This document shows, in pieces, positions 47,826 through 58,276 of a stretch of 64,000 nt of DNA; the stretch's first letter is position 1, and each line of letters starts with the position of its first letter. The translations under genes and the position numbers were made by a program. Origin of the DNA: Perca fluviatilis. Lineage: Eukaryota; Chordata; Actinopteri; Perciformes; Percidae. The notes under the pieces are model-generated. The model had not been told where the DNA came from, ran no database searches, and saw only the letters and a list, made by a program, of their open reading frames with translations. The stretch spans positions 17,780,669 through 17,844,668 of the forward strand of contig NC_053126.1 of the NCBI RefSeq assembly GCF_010015445.1. The letters run 5' to 3'.

Positions 47826-49290
47826 TAGCCTGGATGCCAGCCGAACTTAGCCCCGCCCACAAAATTCGAGGTCGGGAAGTTCGGTCTGGAGTCGCTCCGT
47901 TGAGAAGAAATTATTGCCCGAACAGGATCTGTTCGGACCAATCAGATTGTCGGACAGATGATCAACAGTAACAGAATCAACCACGTCACCAAAGAACGCT
48001 TGGGTTGAATTTGGTGAGATGTGTAGATTCCACCATCGCGTCTGTTACAGAAGATATCGACAGCGCATTCATTTTAAAATCCTCAGCAGAGGAGCCTCAA
48101 CAACTGCCCGAAAGCACAGTAGCGTTATATGGTGGAGCGAGATGGAGAGAGACTGAAGAGAGAGAGCGATATATGGTGGAGAGAGATAGAGAGAGACTGA
48201 AGAGAGAGAGCGTTATATGGTGGAGAGACATAGAGAGATACTGAAGAGAGGGAGCGCCCAGCGGCGCTAGAACAAAGCCGTGAATCAGAGAAATAAAACG
48301 TGTTTTCGCCGATTCATCTCTAGAAATGCGACTGTAGCAAGCATATTTTTAATATTTTTATTACACATTTATATTTACACGCAACAAATGATATATCCAG
48401 CTTCAAAAAGGTCTAAAAGTCGGAAGTTAGAATCTGAGTATGACCACGTCAGGCTAGGTCATACTCAGATTCTAGTCAGAATATGAGTCTGAAACCGCTC
48501 CATTGGGCTGTGATTATGGGGCGTGTTCCAACCGAACCAGGAAAAAAAATGCCTCTGCATTCATTGGATAGACCTACATCCAATCAGAGCAACGAAACTC
48601 AACTCAGCTGTCAACAGAACTCAACACTGTGTATCGTCTCCATAGCAACCACTCTTTGCACAATGCATTCGTTCTAACTTCCGACTTTTAGACCTTTTTG
48701 AAGATGGATATATCATTTGTTTACTGTAATATATACATGTGGATAACGTTAGTGATAGTGACATGCTTGCTACAGTCGCATTTCTAGAGATGAATCGGCG
48801 AAAACCGTTTTATTTCTCTGATTCACGGCTTTGTTCTAGCCGCTGGCGTCCCTCTCTTCAGTCTCTCTCTATGTCTCTCCACCATAACACTTCTCTCTCT
48901 TCAGTCTCTCTCTATCTCTCTCCACCATATAATGCTCTCTCTTCCGCTCTCTCTATCTCTCTCCACCATATAACGCCTCTCTCTTCAGTCTCTCTCCACC
49001 ATATAACGCTACCATGCTTTCGGGCAGTTGGCTCCTCTGCTGAGGATTTTAAAAATGAGCGCTGTCGATATCGTTCTGTAACGCAAATGCGATGGTGAAG
49101 ATACATCTAACCAAAGCCGTTCTTTGGTGACGTGGTTGATTCTGTTACTGTTGATCATCTGTCCGACAATCTGTTTGGTCCGAACAGATCCTGTTCGGGC
49201 AATAATTTTTTCTCAACGGAGCGACTCCAGACCGAACTTCCCGACCTCGAATTTTGTGGGCGGGGCTAAGTTCGGCTGGCATCCAGGCTA
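47826..49290. mobile_element. 1465-bp foldback element, ~650-bp arms, 9-bp TSD
   Basis: GTTGTGAGC flanks both ends (47817-47825 and 49291-49299). The ends are TAGCCTGGATGCCAGCCGAA and its reverse complement. The outermost ~280 bp of the two arms are almost identical by eye. Inner arms carry a purine-rich minisatellite, and at the centre there is a 17-bp-stem hairpin (48429-48445 with 48457-48473). There is no transposase. A 9-bp duplication with very long inverted ends is the pattern of Mutator-like (MULE) elements; that assignment is inference. Confidence 0.75.
48120..48255. repeat. GA-rich minisatellite in left arm of foldback element
   Basis: About three units of ~40 bp contain TTATATGGTGGAGAGA and GAGACTGAAGAGAGAGAGCG. 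The right arm has the complementary array at about 48868-49012, with a different number and length of units. Copy number has therefore drifted independently in the two arms. Confidence 0.75.
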
Positions 49291-49299
49291 GTTGTGAGC

Positions 49300-50248
49300 A
49301 GTTGTTGCGGTTTGATTCTAGTTGTTGCTGAGTGGTCTGCTCAATGCTTTCACCAACAGCAGTTTGGGGAACACATAATGTTTCCATTTAGTACACGATG
49401 TATCAATAGTTTTCATAAATCAATCATCATTGTTTTGAGACTGTACGGAGTTAAGCAGAGCACAGTGAGGGTGATGTCAACCTCTGCTCCCTTTTTACTC
49501 ATCTGTCCACTTCTACTCACTTTGTGAAAAGGTTGAGTTTAATCAATCGATTCAAGCTCAAGGCCCATTTACTTGAGCACTGTACTCGTGTGTAAGTATT
49601 TTACACAAGAGCTTACAATCAGCTTTTACTGTGTCCCATACTCTGACCTACTTTATGCTTGTACACCACTCATCTGTTCAATGACTGAATATTTTACAGT
49701 AAGGGGGGGAAGAATTACACTCAGCCAGAGCTATTCCTGTCCAGTCCGTTCTACTTTCACACCCCAATGAGTGTCAAGTATACTTAATACTTAGAATAAA
49801 ATCACACCCACTAAGAGCTCTTACTGTCAGCCTCTGGCTTCCTGTGTTTAAATGGCTGTAATTAATGTCTTTTTTTCCACTGTGCTCTAATCAGGTTTTC
49901 ATCCATAATAATATCCAAAGACAGAAATTACACTATTGGTCGTAGAGCTGCATATGCAACAACATCATTGTTTTCTGTTTGCTGCTGATAATTCAACAGT
50001 TTTTCTTTTTTTCTGTTCTGCAGCTAGTGGGGAAACAATTAATAGTGCCAAGTAATAAGTATGGTGGTGCCAATGGTGTCAGCTGTGTGAGGTTTATGGC
50101 CTATTTGTGACAGGTGCTGCTGGAGAACCAGTTGGACATCTTGAGTAAAGATGATGCACGTTTTTAGCGGAGTTTCTCCTTATTCACTCACCATCTGGTC
50201 GGCTAAAGTGAAATGATAAATCATACGAGCTCTCTGCAGTAGTGTATC

Positions 50249-50298
<50 letters not shown>

Positions 50299-51442
50299 TT
50301 GTTGCCGCCATAGCAATTAATTTTGTAAAATATCCCTTGTGATAATGTGCGTTTTGAAATGAATAAACCTTTTCAGCAGAAATGTTCTTCTGCTGTTAGC
50401 CTGCATCTCAAAACCTTCTCCATAACAGTCTGGTCCACTCTCCAGTCTTCCTGCTGTGATGTGAAATGACATTTGTGATACCAGGAACTTGAGCCTTGTT
50501 AGAACTTGTGTATTCTTCGCCTCCAGGTCATAAATCTCCAGCTGGGAAACTCATCTCCGTCTGCAAAACCCACGTCTGTTGCATGCGTGTGAACAAATGA
50601 ATTCACTTTGCAGTTTTTACAGAAACATTTTGAAAATGTATTAAATATGTAGCCATTTGGGCCTTCAAACTCTCCATACTGTACATGGGCCTTAGATACA
50701 CTGTGATATAAAACTACAAAATGTAAATTCTGTCATATTCTGGTCTTAACATGTTTTTACAATAGTCTAAAGCAAGGAAGTGTGTAATAAATCAAAACAA
50801 ACGATACGTGTTCAGTGTTTTATTGGCTTTTTTTCCTCATCTGCTTGGTTATTTGACAGATGTGAAGGATTTCTGCACTACAACAAAACCCAGCCAGCAA
50901 GGACGTGTGGAACTAGGAACTGTAAAGAAGTCCACTGGATTCATGGCCAAAAGGGACTTATAATTTTCTCCCCGTACAAACGATTCATTGACTTATTCAG
51001 AAACCAATTTCTCCTCTATTTGCCAAAACAGCAGTCAGAAAGCCTTCAAGTGAGCTGAAAACCCCAAACAAAGGAAAAGGGGTCATGTACCCATTCATCA
51101 CTGAGATTAAAAAGATAGATTGTTTGAATCGCTGAGTGGATGCTGACGTGTCCCAGGGATCAGGTGCATTAAGCTTATGCCTCAACGAGTTTCGTCACCA
51201 GCTTGACTAAAATCTTCAGCGACAAGAAGCAACACAGGCGAAAAGCATTGGTCTTAAAACCTATCAGAGGCTCAATGTTTTCGACAACCAAAGAAATGAC
51301 ATTTCCAGCAATCACAGCAAGAATTTATTAAATGTAGTTTTCTATTTTGATCATCTTTGATCTTGTCTGTATAAACCCTTTTCATTTAGAATTTCATTTA
51401 GCTTGAATGCAGGACTGGTCTGCTTTTCTGGCAATAATTGCT
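49300..51442. other. intergenic, CA microsatellite only
   Basis: No gene was recognised. A CA tract of about 22 units occupies 50253-50296. The open frames here are short and without family features. Confidence 0.4.
50253..50296. repeat. CA microsatellite
   Basis: An uninterrupted ACAC run follows CTATT and precedes TGTTGTTGCC. Confidence 0.9.
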
Positions 51443-51491
51443 TAACCCTCCTGTTATCTGGGGTCAATTTGTCCCTATTCAATGTTTAACA

Positions 51492-51495
<4 letters not shown>

Positions 51496-51530
<35 letters not shown>
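51496..51530. repeat. TA microsatellite, Tc1 insertion target
   Basis: The (TA)n run ends exactly at the Tc1 terminus CAGTACAGGCC, and TATATA also follows the right terminus. Tc1/mariner elements insert at TA, so the microsatellite was the target. Confidence 0.85.
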
Positions 51531-51533
<3 letters not shown>

Positions 51534-51940
51534 TACAGGCCAAATGTTTGGACACACCTTCTCATTCAATGCTTTTCCTTTATTTTCATGACTATTTACA
51601 TTGTAGATTCTCACTGAAGGCATCAAAACTATGAATGAACACATATGAAATTATGTACTTAAAAAAGTGTGAAATAACTGAAAACATGTCTTATATTTTA
51701 GATTCCTCAAAGTAGCCACCCTTTGCTTTTTTGATAGCGCCGCAAACCCTTGGTGTTCTCTCAATGAGCTTCATGAGGTAGTCGCCTGAAATGGTTTTCA
51801 CTTCACAGGTGTGCCTTGTCAGGGTTAATTAGTGGAATTTTTTCCCTTATTAATGGGGTTGGGACCATCAGTTGTGTTGTGCAGAAGTCAGGTTGATACA
51901 CAGCCGACAGCCCTATTGGACAACTGTTAGAATTCATATT

Positions 51941-53450
51941 ATGGCAAGAACCAATCAGCTAAGTAAAGAGAAACGAGAGTTACCATTACTTTAACAAATG
52001 AAGGTCAGTCAGTCCGGAAAATTGCGAAAACTTTTAATGTGTCCCCAAGTGCAGTTGCAAAAACCATCAAGCGCTACAACGAAACTGGCTCACATGAGGA
52101 CCGCCCCAGGAAAGGAAGACCAAGAGTCACCTCTGCTGCTGAGGATAAGTTCATCCGAGTCACCAGCCTCAGAAATCGCAAGTTAACAACAGCTCAGATT
52201 AGAGACCAGATGAATGCCGCACAGAGTTCTAGCAGCAGACACATCTCTAGAACAACTGTTAAGAGGAGACTGCGCGAATCAGGCCTTCATGGTCAAATAG
52301 CTGCTAGGAAACCACTGCTAAGGAGAGGCAACAAGCAGAAGAGATTTGTTTGGGCCAAGAAACACAAGGAATGGACATTAGACCAGTGGAAATCTGTGCT
52401 TTGGTCTGATGAGTCCAAATTTGAGATCTTTGGTTCCAACCCCTGTGTTTTTGTGCGACACAGAAAAGGTGAACGGATGGATTCTACATGCCTGGTTCCC
52501 ACCGTGAAGCATGGAGGAGGAGGTGTGATGGTGTGGGGGTGCTTTGCTGGTGACACTGTTGGGGATTTATTCAAAATTGAAGGCATACTGAACCAGCATG
52601 GCTACCACAGCATCCTGCTGACATGCCATCCCATCCGGTTTGCGTTTAGTTGGACCATCATTTATTTTTCAACAGGACAATGACCCCAAACACACCTCCA
52701 GGCTGTGTAAGGGTTATTTGACCAAGAAGGAGAGTGATGGAGTGCTGCGCCAGATGACCTGGCCTTCACAGTCACCGGACCTTAGACTTCTCTTTATTGA
52801 TCCCTTTGGGATGACTCCCGCAAGGAAATTAGATTTCCAGCAGCAGATTTTAGCATCTTACAAAAACACTCTTTAAATAGAAAAAAGATAGAAAAAATAC
52901 AGTATAAGAATAACAATAAACTTTTAGCTAAATATTTTTACAAAAATAAACAAACAGTAAAACAACAATGAACTACAGATAAATAAAGATAGATATATAG
53001 GACTGTGTATGGTATTGTGTTATTATACAATTAATAAATAAATGACATTTAGCATAAATTAGCAGTTAAGAGCAGTTAGAGTGTCCAAGTATGTATGTGA
53101 GTAGATTATTAATAATTTATTGCACAGTGTTCTGTTCTCTGTTCTGTCCTCTTTACCCTATTTCCTCCTCCACCCGAGTGAGGAGTTGTACAGTATGATG
53201 GCATGAGGGACAAAGGAGTTCTTGAGTCCGTTGGTCCTACACTTGGGACCTGAACCCAATCGAGATGGTTTGAGGTGAGCTGGACCGCAGAGTGAAGGCA
53301 AAAGGGCCAAAAAGTGCTAAGCATCTCTGGAAACTCCTTCAAGACTGTTGGAAAACCATTTCAGGTGACTACCTCTTGAAGCTCATCAAGAGAATGCCAA
53401 GAGTGTGCAAAGCAGTAATCAGAGCAAAGGGTGGCTACTTGAGGAATCTA
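51941..53450 (+). pseudogene. Tc1 transposase pseudogene
   Basis: It starts MARTNQLSKEKRE and shifts frame within about 20 codons. From 52039 it reads SPSAVAKTIKRYNETGSHED, RPRKGRPR (paired-type HTH and the GRPR AT-hook) through WTLDQWKSVLWSDESKFEIF (first catalytic Asp), VKHGGGGVMVWGCF and GYHSILL, where it shifts again (about 52615-52640). It resumes FQQDNDPKHTS (second Asp), WPSQSPDL, and is then split by a LINE fragment. After the insertion NPIEMV-like and LDRRVKAKGPKSAKHLWKLL to VIRAKGGY complete it. All three DDE-region blocks exist but never in one frame. Confidence 0.9.
52783..53245 (-). mobile_element. 5'-truncated LINE 3' end inserted in the Tc1 gene
   Basis: GGACCT is duplicated at 52777-52782 and 53246-53251. 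Read on the minus strand, the insert begins inside an RT-ORF C-terminus (TNGLKNSFVPHAIILYNSS) with a stop soon after. It then runs through an AT-rich 3' UTR and ends GGGATCAATAAAGAG, the terminal motif of many teleost LINE copies. It is 463 bp long, a typical 5' truncation. Confidence 0.75.
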
Positions 53451-53623
53451 AAATATAAGACATGTTTTCAGTTATTTCACACTTTTTTGTTAAGTACATA
53501 CTTCCATATGTGTTCATTCATAGTTTTGATGCCTTCAGTGAGAATCTATAATGTAAATAGTCATGAAAATAAAGGAAACTCATTGAATGAGAAGGTGTGT
53601 CCAAACTTTTGGCCTGTACTGTA

Positions 53624-55003
53624 TATATTTTGCTTCACATTGAATGACTTTTCCTAATTTAATGGGGCAATTTAAATATTTTTTCAAAGTCAAATTGACC
53701 CCAAGTTGTTTTAGCTGCATAAAACCTATGAAATATGAACATTTTACATTTTATACACATTTGTGTATGTTGTTTTGGCTGTTATTGAAGTCTAACCCAT
53801 GCAATTTTATAATCTTTAGGGCCCTAACTTGCCATAACCATACATGTAGTAGTGCGAGAACCCCTGATATGCCCCACATTGTGAAGGGGGGAAATGTAGT
53901 TCCTGCGAGGACATTGATAGTTCACACATCATAGGGGAGGGACAAACGTATAAAAGCAAAAACTGGAAGTTATTGCAATAAAAAAACATTTAAAATATTA
54001 GTATCCGCTGAAATGAACATTCATCAAATATCTTCCAGAAGTGCAGTGATAAACATGAGCAGATCGGATGGATCACTCACATATCAACGATATGTCTTCT
54101 TAAAAAGTTATAAATAAGCTACAAATCCAATGCAGAACTTTTTAGTACTAAAAGTAGTGTGAAGAAATTTACTTTCCTCATGAATATGCAAATATACGCT
54201 GCAATTGACTGGATAATGCAAAGCCTCATTTAGTTTGAATTGTTTTAATGAACTGTATACAAAAAAACTAAAGAACCGAATGTCACTTTAAAAAATCAGC
54301 AATGTATACTTGGATATATTCTATATATATTCTAAGTGTGTTATAATAGTTATCACAGAGGTAGCTGCATCACTGGCATCTGATGATGGTGATAGTGCAT
54401 TTTGTGACACATGCTAACTGCAGCAGGTTGAAGAGGTCTTGTCCAGCAGCTGTACGCCCTTCAGCCTGGGTTATTAAATATGGAGTTACAACGCTCTGCT
54501 TTCCAGAACAGCATTTCAGCTGCTTGCATCGTTGGTCACATCAAACTAAGTGGACCTCGACAATGTTTCTTTCCTGAAGATGTAAAAGCCAGTAGAGGCA
54601 AATATACTGGAACCAAAGGAGCAGTCACCTGATTTAGCATGAGAATTTAGACGTATTGCTCTCTGTTAGAACAATAAGTAGCAGAGGTCTTTTCCAACAA
54701 TAAGTAGCAGAGGACTTTTCCAACTAACAGCTGTGAAGTAACCATCCAAACCTGCTGTGAAATATTAAATATCTATGGAGTATTGCTGCCCTCTGCTGTA
54801 CAAACCCTGAATGACTCAGCGCATTTTCAATGAATCTATCACTTTTTTTTTTTTAAGCGGTGGTTAAGGGCCACAAATGTTCCCATAATCAATATTCAAA
54901 TTGCTTGTTTTGTCCAATCAACAGTCCCAAACTCAAAATGATTCAGTTTACGATGATGTTAAAGAAACAGATCTTCAAGTTTTGCTTGATGAATGACTTA
55001 AAT
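53624..55003. other. intergenic, no gene recognised
   Basis: The flanks of the Tc1 element (CCTCCTGTTATCTGGGGTCA at about 51446 and TCAAATTGACCCCAAGTTGT near 53691) look like remnants of another dispersed repeat into which Tc1 inserted. Near 54670-54722 a 26-bp unit containing AACAATAAGTAGCAGAGG is tandemly duplicated. No other structure was seen. Confidence 0.4.
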
Positions 55004-55438
55004 CAGGGATCTTCAACAGGGGGTCCTCAGAGTCACTCCAGGGGGGGCCTCCAAATTATTAATTTTTGAAAGTTTTTTTCCAAAAATTAAAGACTTATAC
55101 ATGATTCCAACATATTATTAGCACATATAAATCCCCACTGATGGTAGGCTTACTGGCCTATAGGTAATGTAGTCACTAAGGTAGCCATCCTCAGATACAG
55201 TTCATCCCAAAGGATTGACTGTTGATGTGTTTAATTACATTAAACCATGATTCATAAAATCATGCCAACAATTATTAGGCTACTTGAATAGCTTAGTATT
55301 CTATTCAAAAAAGGTGTCTATAAATGGTTTAGGCTGCCCTAAAACTTATTATAGGACCAGATTAATATGCAACTTCATTTTATCCAATATACGTAGTAGG
55401 GGGTCCCTGATCATTGGCTTAAACTTTGAAGACTCTTG
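55004..55438. mobile_element. 435-bp hAT-like MITE with 8-bp TSD
   Basis: ACTTAAAT is repeated at 54996-55003 and 55439-55446. The termini are CAGGGATCTTCAAC and, on the other strand, CAAGAGTCTTCAAA. AGGGGGTCC occurs inside both ends. An 8-bp duplication plus CAGGG(G)TCTTCAA-type ends indicate hAT. It is non-coding. Confidence 0.75.
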
Positions 55439-55446
55439 ACTTAAAT

Positions 55447-56316
55447 GATTACCATAGTTGTTGCAGAATATCTTTTTGTCTTAATGACTGTTTAAGCTCA
55501 ACAAAGTATAGCAGGAGTAAAGATGTATACAAATCTGTAGTGAACCAACTTCATCTAACCAATTTCATTACAAAACTACATCTAACTGCTTAAAACTGTC
55601 AAAAGTTGCTCCCACTCATATTAAATATACAGAATTCCATGTTTAATCTGTCAAGGCTATTGCATCTTAATCCACAACAACAGTTCTGTTAGAAGTCCTG
55701 AGTTTGAAGTTTGGGAAACAATTGCTGCAAAGTTCTTGAACATGAGAATGTATTTAAGACCGGTGCATCAGATCTAAAACTGTCCAAATAAAATCCTGTA
55801 CACAGTTTATCACTTGTACGGTCTTTATTTACAATGTTTCAGTCCTGAGACCTTCGAGATGAAGTTTACCTGATGAATGACAAAGTGTAAATAAACAATA
55901 GTTCAGTGTTCTTGCTCTCATGTGGTCATCACAGATGATGTATTTTGTTGAATAAAACTCACCCAAGTTTATCAGAAACTACCTGAATATTCTGAGCAGT
56001 GCTATGTAAACAATGAGAGCTGAAAAAAATTATTCCACTTCACACTTGCTGATGTGCCTAAATGGCATGCCTCAGAGTTAAGTGTGTCTTCAAATCTGAA
56101 TCAACGGGTCACAATTCAGGGTGGATCTTTTTAAATAATTTATTCCGATATTCATATATGGTAATATAATTGTTTTATCATGGTAAGCATATAAAATATG
56201 TACAGAGCAAAGCATTAGTAAAAATCACAGATCCTGCTGGGAAAGTATGTGCTTATATTGTAGAAGGCGGTAATATCGCAGCAACTTCCAACAGGATTTC
56301 TTCATTTTAACAATCA
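55447..56316. other. region downstream of zfand2, no gene
   Basis: AT-rich sequence between the hAT-like MITE and the zfand2 3' end. Antisense AATAAA at 56139-56144 could serve as a distal zfand2 poly(A) signal. Nothing else was recognised. Confidence 0.4.
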
Positions 56317-56322
56317 TTTATT
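56317..56322 (-). terminator. zfand2 poly(A) signal candidate
   Basis: AATAAA on the minus strand, 77 bases downstream of the zfand2 stop codon, would give a 3' UTR of about 100 nt. A second AATAAA on the same strand lies at 56139-56144. Confidence 0.5.
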
Positions 56323-56398
56323 CTGGATATTGATATCCCAGATGTGCAGGTTCTAGTAGATAATTCGCAAAGCTTGAAGTCTAAATGGTGGTCTGAGA

Positions 56399-56437
56399 TT
56401 AAGAGAGGCTGCAGCTGGACTGTTTGGACTCCCTCCC
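56399..56437 (-). CDS. zfand2a: zfand2 last coding exon with CaaX box
   Basis: The acceptor is ctttgtttag. Thirteen codons encode GRESKQSSCSLS and TAA. C-S-L-S at the C-terminus fits a farnesylation motif and aligns with the CSLC end of ZFAND2B. If instead the preceding donor is not used, the protein would end VPGKFSRQ without the Cys. Confidence 0.82.
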   Translation of the reverse strand, partial: GRESKQSSCSLS

Positions 56438-57942
56438 CTAAACAAAGAGAAAATACAGTTAGAAAAATACTATCTACACACATTCCATATACTAATTCAA
56501 AACTTGTATTTATTTATCTTTGTATTTGCTAATAAAAGAATGGATTACCATGACAACAGTGTACCTACATGTGTTCCTGTAAGCATGCTACTGACGGCTA
56601 AACTTTCCGGGTACCTGTTGTCTCTGCTGCTGACGTCTGTATTCTTCTTCACTGGCAGCGAGAGCCTGAGCGAGAGCCAGATCCTCCTGCTCCTGAGGGC
56701 TGAGACACAAAGAAAACTTAAAGAATCATTTAGGTGGGGGCTGGGGAAACTAGGGACAAAACATACAACGGTATCAAGAAGATGAGCTTCATGTGTCAGT
56801 TTCTTGCGAGTTACTGTTGTGCAAATGAAAGAGCACTTCTTTGTTTATATAATCAGATTCATTTAACATTAGTTACACTCCACAAGCACGCACGCAGTAA
56901 TACATCAGTGCTCCTTTTAAGCTGAAAGGTCAGTGAGAAAAACTCATTTCACTCCATAGCAGCACACTGACACGAGTGTGTTACGAGTCATGTCGAACTG
57001 ATAATAGTTTACTCACGTAAGGGCCGGCTGAACAGTCGGCCTCGATTCAGCCAGAGACATCTCCAGAGCCCTTTGTAAAGCCTGCTCCTCCGTCTGCAAT
57101 GACAGCACCAGAGCAGCTCACTCATGTTCATTTTCCTCTCATTTTGGAATCATTTAATCAGGCGACGTCATGTAAAAAATGTCCATACCATTCCGGCCTG
57201 AAATGACGCTGATGGTGGGATTACATTCTGTGCTGAAATGGAAGTAGGAATCCGCTGGGTAGTGCTGAGAAGAAAAAGACAAAAAATAGGACCACAAAAG
57301 TGATTTATCATTTTAAGAGTCCATTTGAAAAAGTGATTTGGTTGTTCTGACACATTTAAAATCAATACAAAGTCAAAGTTTACCCAGTGCTGTGGCCTCT
57401 GTTTGCACTCACACCATTAGAAACCGGTCTAGAGCGTCCTGAACTGGATGAACTACAACCGGCGGAGGAGGAGGAAGCACCCTGGGCCCTCATTACAGCA
57501 GCATTTCTACAACAAAAAAATAAAACAAGTCAGCAATTCTTACTGCAATACTCAGATGAATGCACAACATTATATGAAGATATAGTGCAACTGTACCCAC
57601 CCTGATTTGGAAAGAGGATTCCCATCAGTCTTACAGTCATGGTCTAGTGGGTGCCGGTGTTTAAGACAGTAATTTAAATGACACTGTTCACAGGTCACTC
57701 GCATCATTTCCTTCTGCTTACAGCCTCCTTTAGAACATTTATTTGTGAAAATCTAAAAGAAGAAAACATTTGTCTTATTGTTTAGATTCTAGGACTGTGT
57801 ATTGGCAAGAATCTGGCGATACGATACGTATCATGATACAGGGTCACGATTCAATATTGCAATAGATTTCGATCCTGTGCATAAGGCGATAGAGATTTTT
57901 TTTTTTAAATAATTTTAGAAAAACATGATGTTCATAAAAGTG

Positions 57943-57977
<35 letters not shown>

Positions 57978-58237
57978 ACTTTAGGTAAACAATTCAGTAC
58001 ACAAAAAAAACATGGGATTGTGGTTCACAGGTTCTTAGTGAGCAAATGTTTACATGCTAAGAAGAACCAAAAAAAACCCAAAAAAAAAAATTATTTTCTC
58101 AAAAAAAAACCAACCCCGGGGGGGGGGGGGGGGGAAAAAACAAAATTGTTGCGTCCCGCCCCGGGGTTGGGGGTTTAAACACAACATAAACATGAGCCAC
58201 TGTCTTACATGAATAGTTTTGAATGTAAAAAAAAAAA

Positions 58238-58276
<39 letters not shown>

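Larger units (their letters stand above)
51531..53621 (+). mobile_element. Tc1-like transposon, interrupted and inactive
   Basis: The termini CAGTACAGGCC and GGCCTGTACTG are flanked by TA. The inverted repeats are long (about 200 bp: roughly 51531-51735 and 53425-53621), ending inward at AAAGGGTGGCTACTT(T)GAG. Removing the 463-bp insertion at 52783-53245 leaves about 1.63 kb, the normal Tc1 size. Inside is one transposase gene with frameshifts. Confidence 0.92.

Noticed and set aside
51446..53720. GGGTCAATTTG/CAAATTGACCCC flanks suggesting that Tc1 lies inside one larger element
   Set aside because: Suggestive only: the two flanks are not clear inverted ends at matching distances, so I did not define an outer element.
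57387..57605. 72-codon open frame on the plus strand with LERPELDELQPAEEEEAP
   Set aside because: Antisense of the Ser-rich zfand2 linker exon.
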